Of a stretch of 64,000 nt of DNA, positions 47,551-59,692 are shown in pieces. The stretch comes from Clarkia xantiana subsp. parviflora. Its lineage: Eukaryota; Streptophyta; Magnoliopsida; Myrtales; Onagraceae. The stretch is taken from NCBI GenBank assembly GCA_036873135.1, contig JAPTYO010000009.1, positions 27,859,756 to 27,923,755 on the forward strand, given 5' to 3'. The translations under genes and the position numbers were made by a program. Below the pieces are notes generated by a model, which saw nothing but the letters and a program-made list of their open reading frames with translations, did not search any database and had not been told where the DNA came from. Numbering within the stretch: the first letter of the stretch is position 1; each line of letters begins with the position of its first letter.

Positions 47551-47555
47551 GACCC

Positions 47556-47790
47556 CAGTCCTAGATCCATCACGAGGCGAGTCCACATGAATCACCTCTG
47601 TGTCAAACATCATCGTCGCCTTCATGAAGAAAGCAAAGTCCTTTTTCTACCTCCTCATGTGAGCCATCACGAACACCATCTCCTTCCCCTCCCCGCCGCC
47701 GAATAACAACAGCTGCGAAGTCTCCTTAAAAGGCTAGTACAGGTCATCACAGGAAACGACGCCGAACGCCAGTACATGGTCAATTCATTT
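47556..47790 (-). pseudogene. Methyltransferase-like fragment, copy B
   Basis: Same captured exon as 24747-25010, with stops (TAG and TAA within the DDLY...PF segment). Lies immediately right of retrotransposon 2, whose insertion separated it from the rest of its unit. Confidence 0.5.
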
Positions 47791-47813
47791 GACTCTTTAA
47801 AAGAAACATCAAT

Positions 47814-47895
47814 GTGGACGTGCCGGAGTGGTTATCGGGCATGACTAGAAATCATGTGGGCTCTGCCCGCGCAGGTTCGAATCCTGCCGTCCACG
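47814..47895 (+). tRNA. tRNA-Ser(AGA), copy B
   Basis: An 82-nt class II tRNA with acceptor GTGGACG/CGTCCAC, A box TGCCGGAGTGGTTATC, anticodon AGA in the loop CTAGAAA between CATGA/TCATG stems, variable arm GTGGGCTCTGCCCGC and B box GGTTCGAATCC. CAA lies just upstream (CAATGTGGACG), as in many plant tRNA genes, and a TTTT terminator follows within 8 bp. All stems pair. Looks functional. Confidence 0.93.
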
Positions 47896-49522
47896 TCTCT
47901 TTTCTATTGATTTATGAGCACTTCCTTGGCAGACACGTTGCATTTCCGGGTTAATTTAGGAATTTTCTAATCAAGTAGGTCATGTGATAAGCACGTGACT
48001 TACTTCTGTTAAATTTAACTGCAAAATTTGATGGAGACACCTAATTGCAACAAAAATGAAACTTGAGACAACCTGAAATAACTTCTATTCAGCTTTTCTT
48101 GTTGTCTTCTCTGCATGCTTACTTGAGTTATTTGCAAGTAATTGTTCTATAGTTTATTTTTTTATTGATACTAGCTCATATCGAATTATCGAACTATAGA
48201 TTTAGCCATTCCTTGATCATAAAAAATTTAAAATATTTTTTTTCCTCTGTAGGTTATATTGGTGAATTATACAACGTACATATGGCTTAAAAATACTCAA
48301 AATGCTTGTTGCCGATTTCCAAGACTCTAGGTGAATCAATATATGTAGATGTTGAATTAATATATTAAAACAAAACCAATTTGTTTTGTATGAAGTCTTA
48401 TTAGAATAAATCAAATAAAAAAATAAGGAAATAAACGATATTTCAAGGGAATGACCTGTTACTTCATATGTTTAATCATTTGAGTTTTCTTCCTTATCTA
48501 TGTGAGGATATCCATTATGCTCTAAAACGATATAATTTATTGATTTTTTTTTAAATGTATAAGTGTGTGTGTTTTTTTTATAGTACATTAAGTTCTTTAT
48601 GTTTACATACTTGGTACACTATATGTTTAAGTATTTGAAGTTTAACAATTTGAATACTCGAGAAGTTCTATTATATTATTCGGTTTCTTCTCTTCTTATA
48701 TATATTATCTGTATATTGAAGATAATTCATTCTTTTGTAAATCATCATTTTGATTGGTGTATACATAAAACAAAATACTAAGCACAAATTAATAAAAGTG
48801 TAGCTAATGGTATAGTTTCTAACATCTGCATATTTTAACATTATAATATATTTTCTATACTCTACCCACTCTATTTTGAGTAATGTATATATAAAAGAAA
48901 GTGTGAAATTGTATTTTTAGTTCTTCAAATTATACAAATGAAACAAAACGTAAATAAGTATAATAAATTATTTACATTTTTATTAAATTGATTTTAATTG
49001 AATGCATTTTCTTTGGTGATATATTTCAATTATTTTTAGATTAATGTTTAATTAGCTAGGTTATTAGTGTTATATCTACCATCTATTATAATGTTTCAAC
49101 ATTATTTTTATTTCGTAAATCTAATTCCAACACATCTTATCATTTTAAAACTTTTTATGCTAAACTCAAATTTATTTTGATCGCTTTACTCACGCAGTGC
49201 GCAAAGTTAACATCTAGTTCTATACTAATTTGACTGAAGTAGAAAATTGTGGGGCAAAATTCCAAATTTTCTATACAAGCATTTGTCGTGTAACTTAAGA
49301 GCATAGCCTTTGATATTCAACATGCTTCCTACTGCAAAAAATGTTTGAGATTTTAGATTGCCTAACAACATTCATTCATCATACATGGATATCTTATCAA
49401 CGTTGATTCGTAACGGGAATCCGAACAAAGATTTCAATATAGAAAGTATAATATTATATAGAGATCAATCGAATTTCACCTGTTTTAGTAAAACCTCATT
49501 TCTTATACATGCGTTTGAAGTG

Positions 49523-49760
49523 TTAAACAGCGACCCCAGTCCTAGATCCATCACGAGGCGAGTCCACATGAATCACCTCTGTGTCAAACATCATCGTCGC
49601 CTTCATGAAGAAAGCAAAGTCCTTTTTATACCTCCTCATGTGAGCCATCACGAACAACATCTCCTTCCCCTCCCCGCCGCCGAATAACAACAGCTGCAGA
49701 GTCTCCATAAAAGGCTCGTACAGGTCATCACAGGAAACGACGCTGAACGCCATTACATGG
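49523..49760 (-). pseudogene. Methyltransferase-like fragment, copy C
   Basis: The frame is open: SCDDLYEPFMETLQLLLFGG, KEMLFVMAHMRRYKKDFAFF, EVIHVDSPRDGSRTGV. The C-terminal piece of a Methyltransf_16-like protein only; the SAM-binding motifs are missing. Confidence 0.5.
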
Positions 49761-49794
49761 TCAATTCATTTGACTCTTTAAAAGAAACATCAAT

Positions 49795-49876
49795 GTGGAT
49801 GTGCCGGAGTGGTTATCGGGCATGACTAGAAATCATGTGGGCTCTGCCCGCGCAGGTTCGAATCCTGCCGTCCACG
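49795..49876 (+). tRNA. tRNA-Ser(AGA), copy C
   Basis: Identical to copy B except GTGGATG in the acceptor (a G-T wobble with CGTCCAC). A box, anticodon AGA, variable arm, B box, upstream CAA and downstream TTTT are intact. Confidence 0.92.
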
Positions 49877-52303
49877 TCTCTTTTCTATTGATTTATGAGC
49901 ACTTCCTTGGCAGACACGTTGCATTTCCAGGTTAATTTATGAATTTTCTAATCAAGTAGGTCATGTGATAAGCACGTGACTTACTTCTGTCAAATTTAAC
50001 TGCAAAATTTGATGGAGACACCTAATTGCAACAAAAATGAAACTTGAGACAACCTGAAATAACAATTTGATCCCGACACCAAACTAACACATGAGGTAAA
50101 CTGAGTCTATAAATAGGTTCTTAACCCTTAACTTTATGTATTGCTAACAAGTTTCAATATAATTTGTTAATTTTAATACTAAGACACAAAATTCACCATT
50201 TAATTCATAAATCTAAAACTAACAATCGTATCAAATATTAAAATTTCTTCAAATTACTTTTAGCAACTGAAAAGTTGCTCTTATAATATGTAGACACAAC
50301 ATTTCCTACGGTAAAAACATGAGTTTGATTCTTCACTGTTATTATCAGGTTTTGTGTAATATGATTGTACCTTATGTCAAACTTCCCACTGAATTTGCTG
50401 TGTGTACCTCATATTTACACACAACATGCGTACATCTATTTTTGTTTGCAAAATACTACACACCAATCTTACGGTGTGGAATATCCCTACCGCTAACCAC
50501 CTATTGATTAAACATAGCTATATGAGGTTTGTAATCTGTTTGAATATGTGTTGGCACACTGATTACAAATTGTTATGGTTTTGTGATTTCTTGTGGTGTC
50601 CTATGAAGGCTGGTCGGGCGGAGCTGGAGGTTAAAGTAGGCGTCGTGAAGCTCTGGAGGCGAAGCGTGGCACGATCAACCATGGGAGAATGTATTAGAGG
50701 AGCACGGTGATGACTGGAGCGGTTGGTCGCAACAGGCGACGTCAGAGCAGTGGAGGTGATCACTCCACGATAGCTGATGAAAGTGATGTCGGGTGCATAT
50801 TATGTGGGGAATGGGCAATAAAAATTAAGCATAAGAACCGATGTCACAGTAACAAATAACTTCTATTCAGCTTTTCTTGTTGTCTTCTCTTCATGCTTAC
50901 TTGAGTTATTTGCAAGTAATTGCTCTATAGTTTAGTTTTTTTATTGATACTAGCTCATATCGAATTATTGAACTGTAGATTTAGCCATTCCTTGATCATA
51001 AAAAATTTAAAATATTTTTTTCCTCTGTAGGTTATATTGGTGAATTATACAATGTACATATGGCTTAAAAATACTCAAAATGCTTGTTGCCGATTTCCAA
51101 GACTCTAGGTGAGTCAACATATGTAGATGTTGAATTAATATATTAAAACAAAACCAATTTGTTTTGTATGAAGTCTTATTAGAATAAATCAAATAAAAAA
51201 ATAAGGAATTAAACGATATTTCAAGGGAATGACCTGTTACTTCATATGTTTAATCATTTGAGTTTTCTTCCTTATCTATGTGAGGATATCCATTATGCTC
51301 TAAAATGATATAATTTATTGATTTTTTTTTAAATGTATAAGTGTGTGTGTGTTTTTTTTTATAGTACATTAAGTTCTTTATGTTTACATATTTGGTACAC
51401 TATATGTTTAAGTATTTGAAGTTTAACAATTTGAATACTCGAGAAGTTCTATTATATTATTCGGTTTCTTCTCTTCTTATATATATTATCTGTATATTGA
51501 AGATAATTCATTCTTTTGTAAATCATCATTTTGATTGGTGTATACATAAAACAAAATACTAAGCACAAATTAATAAAAGTGTAGCTAATGGTATAGTTTC
51601 TAACATCTGCATATTTTAACATCGTAATATATTTTTTATACTCTACCCACTCTATTTTGAGTAATGTATATATAAAAGAAAGTGTGAAATTGTATTTTTA
51701 GTTCTTCAAATTATACAAATGTAACAAAACGTAAATAAGTATAATAAATTATTTACATTTTTATTAAATTGATTTTAATTGAATGCATTTTCTTTGGTGA
51801 TATATTTCAATTATTTTTAGATTAATGTTTAATTAGCTAGGTTATTAGTGTTATATCTACCATCTATTATAATGTTTCAACATTATTTTTATTTCGTAAA
51901 TCTAATTCCAACACATCTTATCATTTTAAAACTTTTTATGCTAAACTCAAATTTATTTTGATCGCTTTACTCACGCAGTGCGGAAAGTTAACATCTAGTT
52001 CTATACTAATTTGACTGAAGTAGAAAATTGTGGGGCAAAGTTCCAAATTTTCTATACAAGCATTTGTCGTGTAACTTAAGAGCATAGACTTTGATATTCA
52101 ACATGCTTCCAACTGCAAAAAATGTTTGAGATTTTAGATTGCCTAACAACATTCGTTCATCATACATGGATATCTTATCAACGTTGATTCGTAACGGGAA
52201 TCCGAACAAAGATTTCAATATAGAAAGTATAATATTATATAGAGATCAATCGAATTTCACCTGTTTTAGTAAAACCTCATTTCTTATACATGCGTTTGAA
52301 GTG

Positions 52304-52530
52304 TTAAACAGCGACCCCAGTCCTAGATCCATCACGAGGCGAGTCCACATGAATCACCTCTGTGTCAAACATCATCGTCGCCTTCATGAAGAAAGCAAAG
52401 TCCTTTTTATACCTCCTCATGTGAGCCATCACGAACAACATCTCCTTCCCCTCCCCGCCGCCGAATAACAACAGCTGCAGAGTCTCCATAAAAGGCTCGT
52501 ACAGGTCATCACAGGAAACGACGCCGAACG
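52304..52530 (-). pseudogene. Methyltransferase-like fragment, copy D
   Basis: Nearly identical to copy C (METLQLLLFGGGEGKEML, MRRYKKDFAFFMKATMM), same truncation. Confidence 0.5.
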
Positions 52531-52575
52531 CCAGTACATGGTCAATTCATTTGACTCTTTAAAAGAAACATCAAT

Positions 52576-52657
52576 GTGGATGTGCCGGAGTGGTTATCGG
52601 GCATGACTAGAAATCATGTGGGCTCTGCCCGCGCAGGTTCGAATCCTGCCGTCCACG
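52576..52657 (+). tRNA. tRNA-Ser(AGA), copy D
   Basis: Same as copy C, including the GTGGATG acceptor variant, so C and D share a more recent ancestor. TTTT terminator present. Looks functional. Confidence 0.92.
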
Positions 52658-54891
52658 TCTCTTTTCTATTGATTTATGAGCACTTCCTTGGCAGACACGT
52701 TGCATTTCCAGGTTAATTTAGGAATTTTCTAATCAAGTAGGTCATGTGATAAGCACGTGACTTACTTCTGTCAAATTTGATGGAGACACCTAATTGCAAC
52801 AAAAATGAAACTTGAGACAACCTACCGAGACTATAAATAGGTTAATCTAAAACTAACAATCGTATCAAATATTAAAATTTCTTCAAATTACTTTTAGCAA
52901 CTGAAAAGTTGCTCTTATAACATGTAGACACAACATTTCCTACGGTAAAACACATGAGTTTGATTCTTCACTGTTATTATCAGGTTTTGTGTAATATGAT
53001 TGTACCTTATGTCAAACTTCCCACTGAATTTGCTGTGTGTACCTCATATTTACACACAACATGCGTACATCTATTTTTGTTTGCAAAATACTACACACCA
53101 ATCTTACGGTGTGGAATATCCCTACCTCTAACCACCTATTGATTAAACATAGCTATATGAGGTTTGTAATCTGTTTGAATATGTGTTGGCACACTGATTA
53201 CAAATTGTTCAGGTTTTGTGATTTCTTGTGGTGTCCTATGAAGGCTGGTCGGGCGGAGCTGGAGGTTAAAGTAAGTGTCGTGAAGCTCTGGAGGCGAAGA
53301 GTGGCACGATCAAGCATGGGAGAATGTATCAGAGGAGCATGGTGATGACTGGAGCGGTTGGTCGCAACAGGCGACGTCAGAGCAGTGGAGGTGATCACTC
53401 CACGATAGCTGATGAAAGTGATGTCGGGTGCATATTATGTGGGGAATGGGCAATAAAAATTAAGCATAAGAACCGATGTCACAGTAACAAATAACTTCTA
53501 TTTAGCTTTTCTTGTTGTCTTCTCTGCATGTTTACTTGAGTTATTTGCAAGTAATTGATCTATAGTTTATTTTTTTATTGATACTAGCTCATATCGAATT
53601 ATTGAACTGTAGATTTAGCCATTCCTTGATCATAAAAAATTTAAAATATTTTTTTTCCTCTGTAGGTTATATTGGTGAATTATACAATGTACATATTGCT
53701 TAAAAATACTCAAAAGGCTTGTTGCCGATTTCCAAGACTCTAGGTGAGTCAACATATGTAGATGTTGAATTAATATATTAAAACAAAACCAATTTGTTTT
53801 GTATGAAGTCTTATTAGAATAAATTAAATAAAAAAAATAAGGAATGAAACGATATTACAAGGGAATGACCTGTGAGGATATCCATTATGCTCTAAAACGA
53901 TATAATTTATTGATTTTTTTTTAAATGTATAAGTGTGTGTTTTTTTTATAGTACATTAAGTTCTTTATGTTTACATACTTGGTACACTATATGTTTAAGT
54001 ATTTGAAGTTTAACAATTTGAATACTCGAGAAGTTCTATTATATTATTTGGTTTCTTCTCGTCTTGTATATATTATCTGTATATTGAAGATGATTCATTC
54101 TTTTGTAAATCATCGTTTTGATTGGTGTATACATAAAAAAAAATACTAAGAACAAATTAATAAAAGTGTAGCTAATGGTATAGTTTCTAACATATGGATA
54201 TTTTAATATTAGAATATATTTTCTATACTCTACCCGCTCTATTTTGGGTAATGTTTACATAAAAGAAAGTATGGAATTGTATTTTTGGTTCTTTAAATTA
54301 TACAAATGAAACAAAACGTAAATAAGTATAATAAATTATTTACATTTTTATTAAATTGATTTTAATTGAATGCATTTTCTTTGGTGATATATTTCAATTA
54401 TTTTTAGATTAATGGTTAATTAGCTAGGTTATTAGTGTTATATCTACCATCTATTATAATGTTTCAACATTATTTTTATTTTGTAAATCTAATTTCAACA
54501 CATCTTATCATTTTAAAACTTTTTATGCTAAACTCATATTTTAATTTGATCGCTTTACTCGCGCAGTGCGCAAAGTTAACATCTAGTTCTATACTAATTT
54601 GACTGAAGTAGAAAAATTGTGGGGCAAAATTCCAAATTTTATATACAAGCATTTGTCGTGTAACTTAAGAGCATAGACTTTGATATTCAACATGCTTCCA
54701 ACTGCAATTTTTTTTTGAGATTTTAGATTGCCAAGCAACATTCATTCATCATACATGGATATCTTATCAACGTTGATTCGTAACGGGAATCCGAATAAAG
54801 ATTCCAATATAGAAAGTATAATATTATATAGAGATCAGTCGAATTTCACCTGTTTTAGTAAAACCTTATTTCTTATACATGCGTTTGAAGT

Positions 54892-55120
54892 GTTAAACAG
54901 CGACCCCAGTCCAAGATCCATCACGAGGCGAGTCCACATGAATTACCTCCGTGTCAAACATCATCGTCGCCTTCATGAAGAAAGCAAAGTCCTTTTTCTA
55001 CCTCCTCATGTGAGCCATCACGAACACCATCTCCTTCCCCTCCCCGCCTTCGAATAACAACAGCTGCAGAGTCTCCATAAAAGGCTCGTACAGATCATCA
55101 CAGGAAACGACGCCGAACGC
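54892..55120 (-). pseudogene. Methyltransferase-like fragment, copy E
   Basis: Last copy of the fragment, with a few private changes (for example GAATTACCTCCGTG instead of GAATCACCTCTGTG on the plus strand). Confidence 0.45.
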
Positions 55121-55164
55121 CAGTACATGGTCAATTCATTTGACTCTCTAAATGAAACATCAAT

Positions 55165-55246
55165 GTGGACGTGCCAGAGTGGTTATCGGGCATGACTAGA
55201 AATCATGTGGGCTCTGCCCGCGCAGGTTCGAATCCTGCCGTCCACG
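55165..55246 (+). tRNA. tRNA-Ser(AGA), copy E, probably impaired
   Basis: Acceptor, anticodon AGA, variable arm and B box match the consensus, but the D-stem/A box has TGCCAGAGTGG (G to A). The downstream TTTT run is destroyed (CGTCTCCCTTCTATTG). Transcription termination and folding may therefore be affected. Confidence 0.8.
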
Positions 55247-55677
55247 TCTCCCTTCTATTGATTTATGAGAACTTCCTTGGCAGAGTCGTTGCATTTCCGG
55301 GCTAATTTAGGAATTTTCTAATCAAGTAGATCATGTGACAAGCACGACTTACTTCTGTCAAATTTAACAACAAAATTTTAAGGAGACACCTAATTGCAAC
55401 AAAAATGAAACTTGAGACAACCTGAAATAACAATTAGGTACACTATATGTTTAAGTATTTGAAGTTTAACAATTTGAAGACTCGAGAAGTTCTATTATAT
55501 TATTCAGTTTCTTCTCTTCTTGTATATATTATCTGTATATTGAAGATGATTCATTCTTTTGTAAATCATCATTTTGATTGGTGTATACATAAAAAAAATA
55601 CTAAGCACAAATTAATAAAAGTGTAGCTAATGGTATAGTTTCTAACATCTGCATATTTTAACATTAGAATATACTAG

Positions 55678-57835
55678 TCACAACCTCGTTATATGATCCC
55701 ATGGGAGTAGCCGTGCTGTCGCTGACATGAAGCAACTGAGAATCATGTTGTTCTTTAGGATTTGCCATCACATTGTTCCACATGTCCGCCTCGTCGCTAT
55801 CTTTTTCTTGTGTTTGATCAGTATCTACAATGTTTTAAGGTGAGCATTGCTATAGAAAAAAAAAATTATTATTTAAACTATAGTAAACATTGAATATTCA
55901 AAATTTACCTAATAGATCATCTTCAAATGGAACTCATCTCTTCTTTCTTGCTGGTCGGTCTGCTGTCTTATCTCCAACAACTTTTCGCTTCCCAGCAGCT
56001 ATCTCTCTCCTTCGTTGGTTCTCAATTTCCCTCTCCGGAACTTCCTCTATGCCATGGCTGCCATCCTCTAAAGTCAGGCTTTCTTCCGTACTATGGACCT
56101 CATCACTTTCTCTAGGCTCCCAATTAGTGCCAGAGACACTACAATCATGAATCGTTAATATTTGGATTTCTGTTTCTGCACCATCTTCTGAACCATCGTC
56201 TGCTCCATCATCTGAGCCATCTTCATGGTTGTTGGATGATTGGACACCTACAACCATATCATTGTCATCCTTCACGCGGCCAGCCCTAGCTAATGTTGCC
56301 TTCAGTTTTTCCATGCAATTGTCATCCATCTCGCGGGCAGCCCTAGCTAATGCTTCCTTCAGTTCTTCCATGCAATTCATCAATTCCCCGGTCGTCATGA
56401 AGTCTTCGGTTGTTGGGTTGAAATGCATTTCTTCGATAACGGGTGCCCGACTAGGGCCAACTTCTATGGTTTCTGTCCCACCTCTAAGACTATCAATCAA
56501 ATTGCTCTTTAGCAAGTAAAGAACAATCGTCTTAAGTGCTGGGTGCTGCTCTACAACTTCTTACCAGTCAGACCTACACATTATCAACTTGAGTGTACTT
56601 GTACTTCCTGAACCATGTTTACGATATAGAATGAGATCCCACTTTGGATACCCACATTTCTCCGATAATTCCTTCATTAGTAGATTGAAATCATACTTCC
56701 CAGTAAATTTGAGGAATGTCATTTTGCCTACATAGTCCGGAATTGTCTCATCGTCTGCAAATGTCAAGTCACCATGGTGGTTAACTTCAATGATGATCAG
56801 GTCTTCACTCATTTTAGAACGCCTGTAACAAAAAACATACAATAAGTTACCAACGTTCAAGTTTGGAAACACATATAATGGAAAATTGAATAACTGAACT
56901 TTTGTTTTTGATAAGTAATCTTAGACATCAGACAACAACATTGTATGCTTTTTCAGACATCAAACAACAACAATGTATGCTTTTCAAGGAAGACATGGTA
57001 ACCTATATCAAATTTCAATTTGTTCAAGGTAACATAGACGTATTTACTGTCCCAAGTTTGCCCATTGTGTCATTTTGGTATCTGAACCATCACGAGGAGA
57101 AAAGAAAATTCATTTCAGATTAATATCAAGTTTCAGTTTTTAAGCATTTAGTCTTCCAGGTGTACTTACTTCTAGTAGTAAAGTGTGTAAACTAACAAAA
57201 TACAGTTTTATTCATACAAACCGAATCATTCAGCCCAAAACCAAAATTTTACCAAAACTCTTCAAGTTTCAGTTTTTACTTCTTTAATACGCAAGAAAAC
57301 CACATAAAGTTTGTATTCTAACAAAAATACAGAAAGTTTCGGTTGTAATCTAACACACCAAAGCTAAAATCTGGAAAAAAAAAATCAAAATTTCACCAAA
57401 ATTGTTCAAGTTTTTGTTTTTACTTCTTTAATACAACTGAAATCAACTTCTATCAAGACCCTAGGTAGACCCTAGGGGTGAGGAATGGTCCACCAAGACC
57501 AAGACCGCCCATGACCGAGTCCAAAAGACCAAGTCCATTTTGGACCAAGACCATTAGTCCTTCAATTTTGGTCTTATTTGGTCCTGGTCTTAATTGTGGT
57601 CCAAGACCGAAAAGACCATTTGAGACCATTTATGACCATTATATTATTAAAAAAAACTAAAAATAATAATAATAAAAGAAATTTTGAACGTCTCAAACTC
57701 TGAGAAATATATAAATTATGAGAAATATATTTACTTTAAACAATAATTTTTTTTATATATATAGTTTGACTTGTCAAAATTATTTCATGATTATATATTT
57801 TAGGGAATTTCTCTGTATATTAAGTTTCCTTTTCA

Positions 57836-57885
<50 letters not shown>

Positions 57886-58900
57886 TATTTATTGCCAAAA
57901 ATGTATTATATGATTTTAATTTCCACGTAAAGCCGATAGTAGACCTAATATAGATTTGGATCTATAATGATTTTGATCTAGGATGAAGTTAGAATATTTT
58001 TTCAAGTCCTAAATTATTTATTTTATTTAAAGAAAGATTTTTTCAAGCACCCACAAGTAGAAGAACCATTCGATGCGTAGTAATGGACTAACGCGGTATT
58101 CTTGCGGATTCTTGTTATCAAATGTTGTGCTATTTACATCAACATCATTTGGAATCCTTATGTTTATATAATAATTGAAATAATTCTAATAAGTTTATTA
58201 ATAATTATCCCACAAGAAAAAATATCTAATAATTAGTTTATCATTTTTTCTACTCCACTATATTATATATAATTATAATAAGTGTATTTTCAATTTATGA
58301 TATGATTATTATAAAAATAATATTGTACAAATTAAAAAAATAAATAAAAATGGTCCTAAATGGTCCTAATGGTCTGGACAAAAACCAGGACCAAAATGAC
58401 CAAGACCATTTTAAATGGTCCAAATGGTCTTGGTTTGGTCCTGGACCATTTAGAGGATGACCATTTTCAAATCTTACATGGTCCTAGTTTGTTCTAGACC
58501 AGGACCAGACCATGCTCAGCCCTAGTAGACCCTAACTGAGAATCATGCAACATTTCACCTGAAACCCCCATCTCCCACATATTTCCCCAACCCACTTACA
58601 AATCAACCATATTTAGAACAATTTCAGTGTTGTTACCTTCTTAAAGTCCGAAAATGCAACTCGAACCGTTGATTTTGGACGCCCCCTAAAGATCATGTGT
58701 CGTCACCTTCCCGGAGTTGTCGCCGAAGAGGCTCCAGAACCGCCCGACCTCACCGATATGCCGCTCTTTCTCGCCGGAAAGAAACCGAAATGACTCTTGA
58801 AGAAACCCTAGTTTTCGGGTGAGAAAGAGAGAAAATGGAATGGAGAGAGTGAGTTTGAGAGGAAGAAGATAGAAGTGACTGAAACTTGAAGAGGTGCGGA
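55678..58900 (-). pseudogene. PB1-domain MULE-type gene, truncated by the array
   Basis: The minus strand has a non-coding first exon (about 58900-58633, ending AAGAAG|GTAACA) and a long intron. A coding exon (56823-55909) starts ATGAGTGAAGACC at 56812, and a following exon (55824 to the break at 55678) reads TDQTQEKDSDEADMWNNVMA. The N-terminal part (LIIIEVNHHGDLTFADD, YVGKMTFLKFTGKYDFNLLM, CGYPKWDLILYRK) matches the PB1-like domain found at the start of plant MuDR/MULE-related proteins. An acidic region rich in DDGSDDGA follows. In-frame stops TAA (56563-56561) and TGA (55936-55934), and loss of everything downstream, make it non-functional. Confidence 0.68.
57473..58524. mobile_element. 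hAT-like MITE in the intron of the PB1-type gene
   Basis: Termini TAGGGGTGAGGAATGGTCC and GACCATGCTCAGCCCTA, with an exact 8-bp target duplication GTAGACCC (57465-57472, 58525-58532). The ends are packed with GGTCC/AAGACC motifs in both orientations, while the middle is AT-rich with a TA run (57841-57880). No transposase. Confidence 0.85.
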
Positions 58901-58920
58901 GTAGTTTTACGTATAGGGGC

Positions 58921-59643
58921 TGATGGATATGTGTCCAATTCGGGTTCGTATTTACGTTTCGGGCCTCGCAAACACGTCGAAAATCACATCACAACTTGAA
59001 AAACGTCTCCCAAGGGGTAAAAACGGTCCGGAAGTGCATTTACGCGCATCCGGACCGGACCTCCGGATTGCACTAAGGGTATTGCGCGATTACCGTTTAC
59101 GCGATTACCGTTTACATGAAGAGAAGTCAAGTTCGCATATTACCAATGATGATAACGGTTACCGCTTGCTTTTAGACCGTCATCAAACCATTTTAAAACC
59201 AGGTCCGGTCTCAAGGAAGCCTATAAATAGGAGACCTTGGCCACCCATTTTCACACATCCTCTCATTTGCCCAACTTTGGTATTTTGAGCTCTGACTTCT
59301 CTCTAGAAATATTTTTTCTCTCTAGAATTACTCTTTTAGCCCTATAGTGACTTAAGCTTCGGAGAGGGCTCCGCTAGCACCACCCCCCCTCTTCGTGCTA
59401 GCACCGGTCCTTTGTGCAGGAATCGTCGCCCAGACATCCGGATTTGTGCACAGACCACCGCCTTCCGAGACTCAGACGTCCCCCTGAGACACAACCGCAC
59501 TTTGAGACACAGACCTTTCCGGGAATCAACCGAACACTCGTCAGTGGCACAAACCTCTTTCAGACGAAGGGTTACAGCCCGAAAACCCGCACAACCATAT
59601 AAACAGACGCGTCCCCACGACCCAATTCATCCTGGACCCAACA
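58921..59643 (+). repeat. 5' LTR of retrotransposon 3
   Basis: Starts TGATGGATATGTG and ends GGACCCAACA. TATA box at 59222-59229 in GCCTATAAATAGGAGACC. The leader has CTTCGGAGAGGG and hairpin GCTAGCAC/GTGCTAGC around CACCCCCCCTCTTC (59373-59402). The fragment at 27765-28460 is a relative. Confidence 0.87.
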
Positions 59644-59692
59644 TTGGCGCCGTCTACGTGATTCGAACAAGAAGCTACCATACAGCAAAATC

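Larger units (their letters stand above)
35782..55677 (+). repeat. Head-to-tail array of tRNA-Ser units (split by retrotransposon 2)
   Basis: Each unit runs from TTCTATACTAATTTGACTG to a terminal ACATCTAG. Units: 35782-36095 plus 47551-49217 (net about 1.98 kb, internally deleted), 49218-51998 (2781 bp), 51999-54586 (2588 bp), and 54587-55677 (deleted right half). Each carries one methyltransferase-like fragment (minus) and one tRNA-Ser(AGA). A hairpin GCGC-AGT-GCGC sits about 12 bp before the terminal CTAG, and the array ends CTAG|T. These features resemble Helitron 3' ends, and head-to-tail copies are known for rolling-circle elements. The Helitron assignment is inference; the tandem array itself is plain. 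Confidence 0.85.

Noticed and set aside
57841..57880. TA dinucleotide run considered as a promoter or origin signal
   Set aside because: Simple microsatellite inside a hAT-like MITE.
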